A stretch of DNA of 64,000 nt from Paragonimus skrjabini miyazakii (taxonomy: Eukaryota > Platyhelminthes > Trematoda > Plagiorchiida > Troglotrematidae). Below, one piece after another: positions 36,007 through 49,313 of this stretch. The DNA is taken from the NCBI GenBank assembly GCA_014338405.1, contig JTDE01000140.1, positions 211,611 to 275,610 on the forward strand, given 5' to 3'. The translations under genes were made by a program, and so were the position numbers. The notes under the pieces were generated by a model. That model was not told where the DNA came from and searched no databases. It saw only the letters and a program-made list of their open reading frames with translations. Each line of letters starts with the position of its first letter. The first letter of the stretch is position 1.

Positions 36007-39000
36007 GTCGAAGATGTCGATGGGATTTATTATACAGAAAGTAAGTCACAGATTAATCAATCGGCTATTGTTTTGTTAGACTATTACGTTACGCTGGCCC
36101 ATTGGTTAGACCTTGCAGGTTGGTCATAGATCCGGTGGACTTATGACCTGGTAGATGCGACGCCTGAAGGAACTGCTTCTGATGAAATAATACCAAATCA
36201 AGCAGGTTAATTTTGATAGGCTCGACAGCACAAAGTGTTGTCAGTTACACGGTCTTTGATGGGCTACCTGTCGAGATAAACTACTTGGAAGGCTGTGCTC
36301 ACTCTCGACCAGATGGACGAGTGGAGCACTGTTGACCTACGTGGGTGGTGTAACAAGATTTGTTTTGAAAGCTGTCCTAATGCATTCAGTAAGTCATATG
36401 AAGGACATGAAGGATATTTCTGTAAACACAAAGGTTGACTGCTTGTGAAGACTTTACCAAATCGCTGTAGGCGTGTAACAGAATGTTTTACTAACGCACT
36501 GGATGCACAATTTTGTTGGATAGTGTAACCAGTGGTTGATATAGGGTTAAAATTGCCAACGCCAGTTGGTTTCGTACTTTGACGACCAGGATTCTGTTAC
36601 AGTTTGACGGCCTTTTCCTTAGTTCCGCGACCACACTCCTCCGGTTTTGCTTGTGAAAATCTCCCACTTTACTAGTGGACGGGCAGTTGCAATGTGAGGT
36701 AGAACCAATAGGCAGATCCCTTTGGTTAGAGGCGTTAGGATCTATTAGATGAGAGTGAGCCCAAAGTGCTTAATGACAACAAAATTTAGCTTAACCGAAT
36801 TTACTTACTTTTATGTTATTTGGTGTATTGTATAATAACTTCCTGAATGTCTTTTCGTCCTACAGTGGCGATTACCTTTTACAAGGATGGTTTTAGTGTA
36901 ATGTATCGTTAAATTGTGAAACGGACGCGCTCCGCTTTAATGTGGTTGATACAGACAGTCAGTGTGTTCTCATCACTGTGCGTCTAATTTTTACTAGTAT
37001 AAAGCTACTGAAATTACATTATTGATCGGATTATGTGAATGTCCAAAAGTGAGCGTTTTTAATAAACTCATCCCATCTTCTGAAAGATATGCCAGCTACC
37101 TACAAACGACTGTATACTTTAGTTTCACAGTAACATTCATCTTGGTATGACAAATGTTCATGGGTTGTACTGATCGATCAAATATTACATGAGCTTCAAT
37201 GCATATTGCCGTTTCAGTGACGCAACAATTGTACTATTTTTGTATAACAGTCAGTCTCGTTTGTGAACACTGAAAAACATAGAAACAACATTTAGTCAGA
37301 CATGCATAGTTGATGACCTGTGAGACTGAGCTAGTATAGCTTGTAGTGCCGGCTGTCTCTGAGCTATTTGGTCAGTTAGTTATTAACATGCTAAGCTGGC
37401 TTAAGAATAATCTATCTGACATAGTCCATGGATCTTAATAATTTCGGTCAATTACTAACATGGTATTATTTATTAACCTCTGCAGCTGTAAATACAGTTC
37501 AAGGTATTAACCTGCCTCAACCAGTTTTCGTTTTGCATAAAGAAATTTCTTCCGGTCAATCAAACGAACGACTAAGGATAGCTTTTTATGTCCTTGAGCA
37601 ATTGTTCATCAGTCTGGCCCTGCCGTGAACTTAATGATCTACACAAAACCACGAATGAATTAATCACCCCTCCGGCGTCGGATTAGTAAAATGACTCATG
37701 TAAGTGTAATAAAGATCGGTTACTAAGAAATGATTGTGTTTTAATTCGGATAAGCTGTTTCAACCTATCTGTAAAATCTTGACCGAATGTCTTTTTATCA
37801 GAGTGAACAAGAGCAAAATTACCGTTTCTTAACGTAATATCACAATTCGATACTGTACAGATGAGTACGTCCTTCCGTTTCAACCCTTCATATACGTAGT
37901 CTGGATAAGGTTTGAGCAGGCGACCCTTTGGTGAACTAGCAAGATTACCTATCAAAATTGATACTGTTAACTTTTTCATTAAACTATTTGAGAAAGCTGA
38001 ACAATTGTCACAATACTGCCGTTGAACGTTTGGATATGATGAGTTAGGCTTGCTTGTCAGGAGGCTAGTACAAACCTAGTTGAGCATTGATCAAAACTCT
38101 CGCCCTGATCACAAGAACCTGAGTGAAAATATTTGTTTGGACGAAAATATGCATAGTTGATTGGCTTTAGTAAGAAGTATACTTGAGTCTTTTATAACTT
38201 TCCGAAAAGTGAGCTCACATAGAGACTTATTTTAGGATTAATTTTATGAATAAATCATTGACGTTCAATTTGTAATCATCTAAATCCCAGTATAACTGTG
38301 AAATCCTGATAACGGGATTATTTGCTGAAATAAACAAGAGAAATCATGTTTATTCTTCTGTAATCGGGCGAACAGAACAGTATGAAATGCATGTATTTTT
38401 CGCCTTTGCTCAACAAACCTCACGGTTTTTCTGTTTTTGTACAAAATTTCATCAAAATTAAGAAATCCACGATTTTTGATTATTGCACACTAAGCAAACT
38501 AGCGGGATCATGTACATTATACAATCGAAGGGCACGATGCTTTGAGCATACATTTTCATTATACGCATAAGTAGACCCGTAACACTCTAAAATAATCGAT
38601 GCATCATATTCCATTTGCTTCATGGCTTCAGAACATACACATTCTAATGACGTTTCTGTTTTGGTGTCTGTCGTATTCAAACCCGGAAATAATGTTCGTA
38701 TACTCGATATTAAAACACTAATCTGTTAACAGACCAACTCTGACAATGCTCGAGAATTAAGGAATTGCACTGTGTGATGCTCCCTGCACTTCCCGTAAAA
38801 ACATTCGTAGTTGAACCTCTAGGGGGAAATAAATCACTGCAGAGTAGAAGTTGTAATAGCTATTTTCTGCTCGCTTAAGCTGACTACGATAGAGACAAAC
38901 ATTGTTTAGACCGATCATATTTGTGGAATAACTGAACGTATCCGCGCACACCATAACTGCGCTTTTTTCTGTATAAATAAATACCGTTTGCTTTTATTAG

Positions 39001-42000
39001 CTTGAAAACGCTGTGGTAGATAAACGACTGACAAATTACTCATCCTCAGTTTTCCGATTGTTGCATCTACCATGAGCTAAATTGCAGCTCACAAAAATGA
39101 ACGTAGCCGGTCAGACTATTTCGCTCTAGGGTAAACTTCACTAGAAACTACTCACTTTTTATCTCCAACAAGAAGACTTCGGCCCTAAACATAGTTGAGG
39201 GAACTGAAACTCCCTTGCATATATCTATTAGTAATATTGGTCCATTCCAGGGCGTATCAACCCCTTCTTCGAAATAAGTGATGACCCGAAATCATCCTAG
39301 TTGGTATTCTGGGTAGTAATTTGAAGTGATCTGTTCACTTTTATGTTATTCGAGGGAAGTCAGAACGTTACCTTTATATGTTGAGAACAGTAATTATGAT
39401 GTCTTATCATACCATATATTTTACAACTAGCTTGCATTTACACTGAATGTGCTGTGTAGTGGGTGTGTTCGCGTGCACGTCTTTGGCGGGTTTGACATAC
39501 TCTATAAGAAGTTCAAAGGATTCATCGGATTCTGATGGAATTTCTCGAAAATGTTTTGGTTATATTTTGTTTTGAATTTGTAGTGTGTTGAAGTTTTTCA
39601 CAATATCGCTTGTTTACTGTAACCTACTGTTTTAATTCTGAAGTTCGTAAGCGTATTTCTTCCTGCTCAGCCAAGTCTACGTGCGAACATTTACTTGTTC
39701 ACTCTCGAGTTTGCCCTCTAGCATTCCTTATTCAGTTTGAAATCAGATTTTCTTTACTATCGAATGAATCATAAAACCGAACAAACAAATAATTTAACCT
39801 TGATAAAGTTTACTGCTGCCTACTACACTACCTACCTATTGTGCCAATGTGATTTGTGCCTACTGAATAGTTCAACTTTCGCTTGAAACTATTGTGAGTA
39901 TGTTAAATTTCACTTCTAAAGGCGGGCAACACATGTTGATGATTTGATTAAAATGCTGTATTCACCACGCAATTTCTTTCGTCGTTTTTTCTCAAAGTAG
40001 ACTATGTCATGGTTCAGTTGAAGATCAATGCGAGGACACAACAGGTTGTAAAAAGGAAATTAAGAGGCAACTGACATGGCGGACTCATTTCAAAATGTTA
40101 AGATATGCCTTCATCTAGACAGCTTTCAATGTGGCGATAACAAACGGACATGCACGCGTCAAACTCAACCATCACGTTGATCAGTGAACAAATATGTAAC
40201 CGTCTATCAGATCGAGTTAAATAACGTTTTAAGCTTTCGCTAACCTGATTTGAATGTTCATCTGATGTATACTGAATGAGCGGGTGATTGATACGTTGAA
40301 AAAGTCTGGTGGTTACTAAATTATAGTGTCAAACCATCCGGCATTCTGGTTGCTAATACAAAACAATATATCAAAGAATATTGCTACGAGAATGATTACA
40401 CATTATAGCTTCATCTCTCACGAGCTAAAAAATATCGTAGTGTGAAAAAGGTTGACGAGTATAAAACTCACGGTCCAATGGTTGTTGATTGACATTTCCG
40501 GTCTAGGTAATACCTGCCGTAGAACTTGACTTTGTAATTAGAAAATGGTAGAAAGTAGCTCTTAATTCGGCTGCGCATAATTTTACTAAATTTTTGTTTA
40601 ACAATCTTGAGGGAATAAAATAAACGGAAAAGGTAGAAGCAATCCATTTTCCATGACTCTTAAATAGAATGCATTATCGCCATTGTTTTTCGGACATATG
40701 TGTAAGTTGCATACAGAAGCTTGTACATTTTCAACTTCGTCCTATTTACCAGATCAAAAATAATTCGAAAATATGACGGTGTAAACGCAATAGTGTTGCC
40801 CACGAACAAACTGAGAGTATCGGACAATTTAGTGACCAAAAACCGTTTTGTCAAAAATTGAGCATACTTGTCAGTAAATCAACGGTTATCGTGGTGACAC
40901 TGCTCACGTTTTATGCATACTATCAGCGAACTTGGGAAACACAGTAATTCAAACACTGTACTATCCTGAATATACCCAAACCTTTTAGGAATCAAGATTA
41001 ACAAGATAAGATTTGAACAGATAAGTCGGAAACAGCATTTTACACAATGTATGTCTCGAGCACATTTCGCTGCATCTCGTCAGATACATACTGCAGTCTG
41101 TGAGTTTATATAGCATTATGAAGCTAAACAACAACATCAACAACCACACAAACGTACGTATACTCTCACACATACATACACGTCAGTTACCAGGGAAACC
41201 AGGTACTGACGAACAAGTCTTTCTGTGCACAGAGGGGTGGCTTTCATTTGCTAATTGCTACTGCCTCCGCGAACCAGAGAAGCCTTCGATTTTTTTGTTC
41301 AGAAACGTATCCGAAACGATAAGATTTAGCTAATATCCAAGATTTTTGCTCATTATGGTAACCGTTAAGCTCAGCTCGCTTGTACCATAGTAGTGAACTC
41401 ATAACAGTTGCATAACTTGTTGTATCCATAGATATGCTAAACTTCCGGAAACATTCTTGGTTGCTAAATTCCTGGAAACGTTGTTCTACGGGACAGTAGG
41501 CACCGTAGAAAAAATGATAGCCCACTGATGAACAACTCAGTCGGTACGGTGCAAAAGTAACCCTCGTCAGCAATTAGCGAATGGCAAAGTTTGAAAATTG
41601 TAGCCAACTGTTGTTGGGCACTTCCTATTGGTTAACTCTAGTGGCTACTTAACAGCAGTTACAGCACGACTCTGCGGTAACTGTTGCTCTAGGTCACAGA
41701 ATGTTTTATTGCGGCAATCTGGTGACAAATAACTAAAAGTGCAATTGTGGCTTTTTTCGAGCGCATGGCGTTTTGGTTATCGTCTAAAAGACTTACTTTT
41801 GTCCAGCCGCTAGGTACGTCCTTTTAATCAAAAATCCACTTTCTATCCGCATGTAATGACGCTTCACAAAACCTTCTGTCTATTTCACAGTACCAGTGAT
41901 GCACAAACATCAGAAAGCACCCCAAAATGAATTTCCATCAATTCGCCTGGTATCAGGTTACCGCAGTTTATCTTCCTCCCAATTTCGTACATTTCCGTTC

Positions 42001-42297
42001 AAACGTGATACGTTAGGCGTTGAGCTTTTTAAGAAACCTTCCCAATTTTCTTCTGGAGTTAACCCCTAATAGAACTCTTAGGTGGTAATCTAGGAGAATT
42101 AGGGGTCTTCTGTAACAGGGCTACTTCCAAACCTCAGCTGTGACAAATATTCGTAGGGCCACCTTTTTGTGTTGTATCTGCTGAAAAAGATTGCATGTTG
42201 GCACTCAGTTGCTCGCATGTCTCAATAAACAAGTACACAGTTTCAGGATAAAAGAAGTGGAACCTCTTGCTCTCCTGTGCCTCATTAAAAGGCTTAC

Positions 42298-42387
42298 GTA
42301 GGCGAACAGTATGAAGATAAAACTGTTCATCACAAAAGCGAGAAGAAAGAAGCCGGGAAGAACGGAGTGACATATAATGTGCAGCAA
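42298..42387 (-). CDS. Candidate exon encoding a membrane helix
   Basis: On - an acceptor gtgatttgttacctaccag and donor TAC|gtaagcc enclose exactly 30 open codons. They encode a long hydrophobic segment with an early proline (SVLPGFFLLAF, then NSFIFILFAY). Reading past the donor gives a basic run LLMRHRRARG. A Pro-containing helix followed by a basic loop would suit TM5 of a seven-helix receptor, but no family motif is visible and neighbouring exons are not established. Confidence 0.13.
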
Positions 42388-43840
42388 CTGGTAGGTAACA
42401 AATCACGCACGATGATTCGAATTCAGCCAGTGTGACGTGCTTGGAAAAGTTTGACATGACCTAATGCCATGGTGCTCCTACTATGAAAATCGATTACATA
42501 CGGAAGCAATAATGTACTCCGAAAAGCTTGGATTTTAGAATTTTGAGGTGTACATTGGGTTATTTATCCCCCTTGGTTGTAGTATCTGTAACCAGTGTCT
42601 TGTACATAACGTTTACGAATGAAATGTTTTGTTCTTTGTTCTAATTTATACTGTGATGTGTTTAAGCACCAAAATTACAGAGATCCAGGTTGTTGACATA
42701 TTCGACTAAAAACAGTTTTTCACTTCAATGTTCCACGTTACATAAGATTATGCGCTTATCAACGGCTCTTAAAATGCTGTAACAGTTAGTTCCTTATACC
42801 CAAGTAACATCCATTTGTCATACATATTGCAAACCATTTGTGTTCACAAGCAGGACGGATACCACGACAATGTATGTTGAATGCCGAGTAATAGAAATGT
42901 GAGAATAAACATAACAGAGTTAAAGGCCGGCGACAAGAAATGAAAACGGGTTGTACTTCTACAATATCACCGGATCGGGTTTGATGGCCAATTTAACTGG
43001 CAATGAAGGTACGGGTCAGCCAAATGAATGAATGTATTACTATCAGATATCATTACAATTTCTGTAATCATTGGATGAACCGCACAATAACAAATACCCG
43101 TATGAAAGTGTTGATCAGGTTTCTTAGTAAATTTGCAAATTAAAGTACCACCTTAACGAAATATTTTATTGTTGATAACTTTTCGGAAGGTACATTTTAC
43201 CACACGTGAAATGAAGCACCCGTCACTAAAATAGATGCATCTCTCGATGTATATGAAGATATGAAACTAGGCATTTTGACTTTTAGGTCGGTTACCCATA
43301 TACGATTTGATACCTGTCCGTAATAAAAGCAGTGTTATTTAATGATAACTAACGCTGCGAATGATTTCACAAACCTTCTGTATTTTCCACAGAGCAGTGT
43401 TATTTTTTTCTCGACATAACCTCTTTAATAGTGTCACCTTGCTCAGTGAGTAACTGTTTCTGAACACCGGTATTAACTGAAACTACAGTAGCAAATCACA
43501 ATTATGGAAGATGCTGCTTAACACGACCAACAGAGTTCTAACTATCTTGGCCTGATTTTTTTTGAGATAGCGTTTAATAAACTTCTATATAATTCCAAAT
43601 AAATGATCTCATTCTCTCACAACATATTGATCGGAAACAATAAATGAAGAGTAGTTCCAAAAACAAGTGCCTGATTCACCTTTCTGTTTTTGACCTGTTA
43701 AGTTATCATCACATACCAACTCAGTTCCAGATTTACAATGTACTTGGACAACATTGTCGCAATCTATTAAAACTAAACCTTTCTCAACCAAAGCACTAAG
43801 GGTGTTTTGACAAAAATGTGACATATCTGAACTTCCAATG

Positions 43841-43970
43841 TGGTTTCGTAGCTCAGCGGGTAGAGCAGTTGCTTTGCCTGAGCATGCCGTTTCTGTCACT
43901 GTTTCGAACCAGTCGAAGTCCAGATTTTCCGCAGCTGGTTCTCTCCCGGGTAGAATAAAGTTTACATTAA
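43841..43970 (+). mobile_element. tRNA-derived SINE
   Basis: Pol III box A TAGCTCAGCGGG at 43849-43860 and box B GTTTCGAACCA at 43901-43911 are spaced as in a tRNA gene. The tail carries ccagattttccgcagctgg and ends near an aataaag. The cloverleaf arms do not pair well and the same head recurs at 44541, 54440 and 54568, so this is a SINE, not a working tRNA gene. Confidence 0.7.
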
Positions 43971-44046
43971 TATCTTATAGCTTACGTTTCATCAATATAA
44001 AAGCCGTTTTAGAACAGATGATTAGAAAACTAACAAAAAAGTATCA

Positions 44047-44149
44047 CTGATGAGTAGTCGGGGATTTGGTTTTAATTCAGTTTGAACATCACCCACAATT
44101 GATCGCAGCTATCGCATTCCCATAGATTATCCAGTCGGCCCCTTTCGAG
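44047..44149 (-). mobile_element. Hammerhead SINE, truncated before the ribozyme
   Basis: Antisense to the window, the piece holds the SINE body from gaaaggggccgactgg to gtgggtgatgttcaa and then a 3' end accaaatccccgactactca that the copies at 11616 and 44228 lack. It is cut off just downstream of the hammerhead, so no ribozyme is encoded. Confidence 0.8.
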
Positions 44150-44227
44150 ACGATCGGGCAACCTGATCATTACTCACAAGCGAAAGTAGTTGAGCGTTCA
44201 CATATGATAATTCGGTCGTGCCTAACG

Positions 44228-44440
44228 TGAGGTCAATGGCGCAGTGGTAAACACGGTTGCCTCATGAACAGCATGTCCGTGGTTCAAGTCCCGACAGTGG
44301 TGATGATATGCACTACTGACGAGCTCTAATCAGAGCGAAACTCGAATCTGGTGCTTCTTTTCGAAAGGGGCCGACTGGATGATCTATGGGAATACGACGG
44401 CTGTGGTCAATTGTGGGTGATGTTCAAATTGAATTAAAAG
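44228..44440 (+). mobile_element. Composite SINE: tRNA-like head plus hammerhead
   Basis: This is the most complete copy. The tRNA-like head has box A TGGCGCAGTGG (44237-44247) and box B GGTTCAAGTCC (44281-44291), then the hammerhead 44310-44354, then the shared body to gttcaaattgaattaaaag. The head would drive RNA polymerase III transcription so that the ribozyme lies inside the transcript. It matches the layout of schistosome Sm-alpha elements. Movement would need an RT from another element. Confidence 0.85.
44310..44354 (+). ncRNA. Type I hammerhead ribozyme, near-intact
   Basis: Stem I: GCACTA (44310-44315) with TGGTGC (44349-44354), six pairs including one G-T wobble. Core CTGACGA at 44316-44322. 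Stem II: GCTCT (44323-44327) with AGAGC (44332-44336), loop AATC. GAAA at 44337-44340. Stem III ACTCGAAT keeps the A-T pair but has a C-A mismatch. The cleavage triplet is AUC, an allowed NUH, with the predicted cut after 44348. The stem III palindrome of the 11656 copy is broken here. Confidence 0.85.
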
Positions 44441-44499
44441 AGTATCAGTTGGAAGAAGTTCCGGTAGGCCTGGTAATTCTTCAAAAACATATTCTTTTA

Positions 44500-44620
44500 T
44501 TTGTATAACTTGGAAGAGACTCAGCTATGGAAAATCTGGACCTCTGTTAGATTTGAACCATTCATAGAAACAGCATACCCAAACGCGGCAAAATTCTGCC
44601 GACTGAGCTATGAAGACGCA
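44500..44620 (-). mobile_element. tRNA-derived SINE, antisense
   Basis: On - box A TAGCTCAGTCGG (44599-44610) and box B GGTTCAAATCT (44549-44559) lie in tRNA-like spacing. The following tccagattttccatagctg matches the tail of the SINE at 43841. It ends within about 60 bp of the composite SINE on +. Confidence 0.7.
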
Positions 44621-44894
44621 AAAGGAGCTCAGAAAATTTACACTTCGATTCAGTCACACACCTGAATCACTGTCAGGTGAGCTCCACCAAAGTGGTCAAG
44701 TAAGATTTCTACAGTAGTTTACGAAGGCCACCAACGTATTAAATTTGCACCAATGAATAGCGTGTGAGTAGGTGAATTCCTCAAAAACACCAAACCTAGT
44801 CCAGTGGTCCAGAAAACCAATTCGAAGCCGCTCCACTAGGGATATGTGGTCTTAAAGCACACTTCAGCGACACCGGCAGTAACTGGGGGATTAG

Positions 44895-46170
44895 GTGGAA
44901 ATAAACTCAACTCTAAAGGATTCCACTGCATCATTTGTGAAACAACGTCCTAGTGGTTTGTTTCGATCCACCTACACGTTTTCCCTCACTTCACAAACAA
45001 TCCTTACAAAGTTTGCTACGCCATATTTGACTAGACGCCAGTTCCCAAAACTTCTGTCGCCAGAACCTGAAATGATCATGGGGTTGCTGGTCTTCCAAAG
45101 TAAGAACACTTACAAAATACAATATGGTAATAACTTACTTCATTTTTTTGTATGGCAGTCGTTTGATCATTTTCTGTCTTTGACTAACAAGCTTGGGAGT
45201 GGACAAAAATTGCACGTCATGGCAAAAAGAAATCCTCATTCATAGCATATGACCCAGTCATTTGAATCTGTACACATTTTTAAAATTAACTAAGGAGAAC
45301 TTCAGATTTCCACCACAAAAACTCGCTTTTAACCACTTGCATGCCTACCCACTGACGTGTAAAATATCGATACTCAGTAGTTTAATAAATTTTGTATATT
45401 TGGCTCACAAGTGCCAAGTCCTGCAGATGTAAAGCAACAAGTTTTCTAAATGTGATGTTAAGTTCAAACACCGAAGTTGGTTTAAGTTCATAACAATCGT
45501 ATTAGAATAGGAGATGCGTATTACAGCCTCAATTTCTACTCGCTTATTATAGGTAATATATTTCCATAGGAATATGAACACATCAAAAATAACTATCTCT
45601 TTAGAAGAATGTCTGGTACTTAGATCAATGATGGTCAATGAACCATAGTTTGAGAGTCGAAAGGTATAACGCATCTCACGGAGTTGGGGCTGAACTAGAT
45701 ATCTGTTCTAAGATCGGTGCTGTATCTGTAAGCACGCCATTTGTGATTGCATTATCATGATACTTTTTCAAAGTCTTCAGTCTAAATGCTATGGTTGTGT
45801 TGGGTTTTTCTTGTTAAAGGGATGTGGACTAGGAAGAAAATATGAAACATTTATTTATACAATTCTGAGGGAACATCTCGTCTAATTGCTGTGCGCGGCT
45901 GAGACTGTTAAAACTTGTGTGTTACATGTGGGGGAAATGTTATTAGACGGAGAACTCAGAGTTGTTGATATCCTACTGGCATAAAAACATTGAAAAAGAT
46001 GGACTTGGGAGAAATTGTTTGCTTATTTTTTGGAAACAAAAGCGTGGGTGTACAAAAAACCGACATTTTGCGGATGAAAACAAAGAAAGTCGTTACCTCT
46101 GTACATTCTGGAACGAAGCTGACGATAGTGTATGTATTGCCATTAAAAGAAATAGCCGAAATTCTTCGAG
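44895..46170 (+). CDS. Candidate two-exon coding stretch, unidentified
   Basis: 44895-45099 is open for 68 codons (STYTFSLTSQTILTKF, LLSPEPEMIMGLLVFQ) and ends at a strong donor AAA|gtaaga. 45960-46170 follows acceptor ggagaactcag, is open for 69 codons in the matching phase (SYWHKNIEKDGLGRN, ENKESRYLCTFWNEADD) and ends at CGAG|gtataa. The acceptor of the first piece (gggggattag) is poor, and a second frame is also open in the second piece. No family recognised. Confidence 0.17.
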
Positions 46171-47832
46171 GTATAATGCACAATTTCTTTCCTCGTTCTA
46201 GCAATACACCTACACAGGACAAACTTCAGTGGATCAAATGAACACAAAACCTTGGCAAGTAACGTAAGCATCGGGGACGTGCAGACACAGTTTACAGGCT
46301 GAGCTGAGTGTGAGCGCAAACATGGTCCCACTGAAGCAGAAGTATCACCGGGAATAAAAAGGGGTTTTCAACGCCATTTTTCAAAGCTAGAACTTTCACC
46401 TAACGTTGGATTGTTCTTAATCTGAAGAACGGTCAAACGTATGGTTGATTTAAACAAAAAACAATCAATCCAAACTCGTAAGCAAACCTTCCATGATCAG
46501 GTTTGTCTGTTTTTGGACTCACCGAACATCAGTGCAGTCTAAGTACCTAAACAGCAGTCTATCAAATCGATGAGGCATTGCGCCATCACACGCAATACTG
46601 TAGTGAGCTAAGCTGCACAAATTTGTTTAAATGTCACCAGACACGTCACACAGATAAGACTGGACCTCCAGTGTGGATAGTTATCTAGCAGAGTGAATAG
46701 TAACTGGAAGCAGCAATATATGGTATCAACTGACTCATCCTTCTGTACTTTCAAATATTTCACAAGTTTAACTAACACACTTCTATCACGATGGAGAAAT
46801 AGGATAAAATGTGTGAACTCTCAAACGTTCGAAGTAGCTCAGGAATCTGAAATCTTCTGCATTAGAATATTTCTGGCAGGGATGTTCCAAATGATTACTT
46901 TTCTACTTTTGTGACCTAAGTACACAGTTGTACGTGTGGTGCGCAGTCATGAACAAGATTAACTTAATGGATGTTTTCACCCACGTACAACTTTTCGAAG
47001 AGCCGAGCAGTTAAATACAATCACTGACGGAGCCGGCATTAGATGACCAACAATGATACCTCGGCGATGGTCAACTTTGTCCGACAGCAACAGTCTCAAT
47101 GCGTTTCTTACGCAGGTAGTCTTTGATGTGGACATTTTCACAGTCAACCGATCACGAGTTAGACCATGCCTCCAACTCTTTCAGTCACACGGAAACACCA
47201 CCAAACTGTGATCAAATGCGTGTAAATGAGTCCATTTCAGTTCAACAGTCCTTCAGACTGGTTAGTGCTGGAACTCGTGCGGAGATTATTTTTATCCATA
47301 GCAGAAAAAGATGGACTTTTGTATTCCTGATAAAAGGTCTTGTGGAGACCGCCGGCTATAACTCAACTAAATCAATTATCACTCACAATATAACCATACA
47401 GTAAGTCGCATGACCACTGCCATCTGTCAATTAATTTCTACTTCGGAATATAATTAGCTAACAAAAATGACCACAGGTAGAGTGTACATCAAATTCTTTG
47501 GATACTATCACTCACCAAACTTTAAAAACTCGCATAACAGCAAGCTCGGTCAGTGGAGGAATACTAACCTTTACTAAAAAAACTATGAAACAAATGTAGC
47601 TTGGGTATTTAAAGGAATACGTTTAACTGATTGTGATTGACAGCATTTTATAAAGTTGTACAGTACAACCAGTTCGCAGCGTTATTTCGGATAATTCACC
47701 CCCAAAAAAATGTCGTCCGTCCAAACCGCTTCCATTTACAAACTAAAGTTGTGCGAGCGTCATGAGTTTAATTTTCAAAATTTGTCGGAAGCCCACGACC
47801 GGTTTCATTGTTGTCACAAACTAGGCGCACGC
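46171..47832. other. No recognisable feature
   Basis: No transposon motif, RNA gene or tandem repeat seen. Confidence 0.4.
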
Positions 47833-48050
47833 ATTCATCATCATCAAAGACAGCACTATATCAGTGGTTCACACTTATGTTCAAATGTCACTTAACCAAG
47901 AAGAAAAAGGCAAAACTTGTATGGGAAAAGAGAGGAAAAAGGAAGGGGAGAAGAGGGGCACCTACATATTAAAAACAGCTACGTCTGTATTCAAAAATTC
48001 AACATCAAGGTGCCTACACCTTGCAAACAAACAACCGAGCTGCAAGTGGA
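47833..48050 (+). repeat. Unknown dispersed repeat, copy A
   Basis: The segment beginning catcatcaaagacagcac, with atatcagt, taaccaagaagaaaa and attcaacatcaagg, matches 49812-50045 in the same orientation with many substitutions and some indels. No coding motif or pol III box recognised. The family is unknown. Copy A holds an extra purine tract (47924-47958). Confidence 0.6.
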
Positions 48051-49268
48051 AATAAGGCGTCATCAGCTAGACATCTTTCTTACGGCTTTCTCTGCCCCAC
48101 GTCATTAAGTGCATTCACTTCGGTGAACTTCGAATAAACATCTGACTACATGAGCGGCGCAGGGTGGAAATAAGCACAGAACATTTTCAGTCACAACACG
48201 TACCTCGATTACAACAGGGAGCCGATCACGCAACCTACGTCAGCAAACTAGAACCGGTATAATTCATTCAAACAAGAACACATAGTTACAGATTTTGGAT
48301 GCAGGTTTGCGGCAACTGATAACAATACACATCGTAGCAAATCATGAGAAAGGTAAATAAATTATTCTCTGCAACCGAACAACGGTGAAAAACCAGGCGC
48401 GGTGTCCTAACTTCACCCGTCTTTTCGTCCTCGAATAATCCCTAGTTCTCTCAGATGTTCGATTTGGATCAAATGTGCTGTAATGCCTGGTTGATTAATG
48501 TTCTCCGATCGTGCACTAAAAATTCCAATGTCAAATTAAGTACTGAGGTACAAGGCCAAAAGTGAAATTAAAATGAAATTTCACTAATAATTGCAATCGT
48601 TTTGCCTTGGTATTTAAAGTTAAAATGGTTAGCCTGCCATTGCTTACCACAAAATGAGCTTTCTCTAATCTGTTCGAATACATTACACACAAAGCCTGAC
48701 AGTTTATTCCTGCCTCTATGAATTGTGGTACAATTGACTTTAAAAAACGGTGGACAAGCTTGACATATTTGATTTCCTCTAACTTTTCACATATAAGACG
48801 CATGTACCCTATGTAATTGTAAAAGCCCGATGAGAATTATCGAAAACAGCTGTTCGTATAAATGACTTTTTATGAAGTTGATAGTGTCAAGCTGGCTTTG
48901 CATGACATTCTTAATCAGTAAGCAAAAGAGCATCTGAAACTCAGCCACCTGACCTAAAGTTCCACCGGATGAACTGCGTTATACATCAAACTAACAAACA
49001 ATTATGAACAAATATAGCCCACTACAACTTGTTAACCATGATTCATAGATATGTTTCGGAACACCTTCTCTTAATTTAAAACTAGCAATCACTTGGAAAA
49101 ATGTTCCGATGAAAATTATCGACTACAGTTCAATTTAGATTATTGATTAGTGTTGAAGCGTTTGGAAGGCAGAGTATCAATTAACGGCACTTCATGAAAA
49201 TATACAATAAAAATTTGCCATTTAGTCATTCGTGGTACAGTGGATTGTTTGAGGGAACAGTTGCATAC

Positions 49269-49271
<3 letters not shown>

Positions 49272-49313
<42 letters not shown>
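49272..49313. repeat. (AT)n microsatellite next to a gap
   Basis: An uninterrupted run of about 21 AT dinucleotides that ends in the assembly gap, so its real length is unknown. Confidence 0.95.

Larger units (their letters stand above)
30263..43840. other. Long stretch with little recognisable content
   Basis: About 13.6 kb without transposon domains. Items noted separately: a short ATAC repeat, a small signal-peptide-like frame at 35806 and a membrane-helix exon candidate at 42298. A weak match to the antisense SINE body (gaacatcactcac, ttgatcgcag) lies at 33168-33205. The slightly GC-richer part at 36060-36760 shows no motif I know. Confidence 0.4.

Noticed and set aside
43609..43899. 96-codon Cys-containing frame on -
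   Set aside because: Its first third is the antisense of the tRNA SINE head, so it is not a conserved protein; the remainder has no known domain.
43841..43915. Functional tRNA gene at the SINE head
   Set aside because: The boxes are good but the acceptor and anticodon arms do not pair, and the same head recurs in decayed copies.
44047..44062. CTGATGAG at the antisense SINE end (also near 11620 and 57453)
   Set aside because: It matches the hammerhead core heptamer but lacks stem II and GAAA in the right place; it is just the SINE 3' end read backwards.
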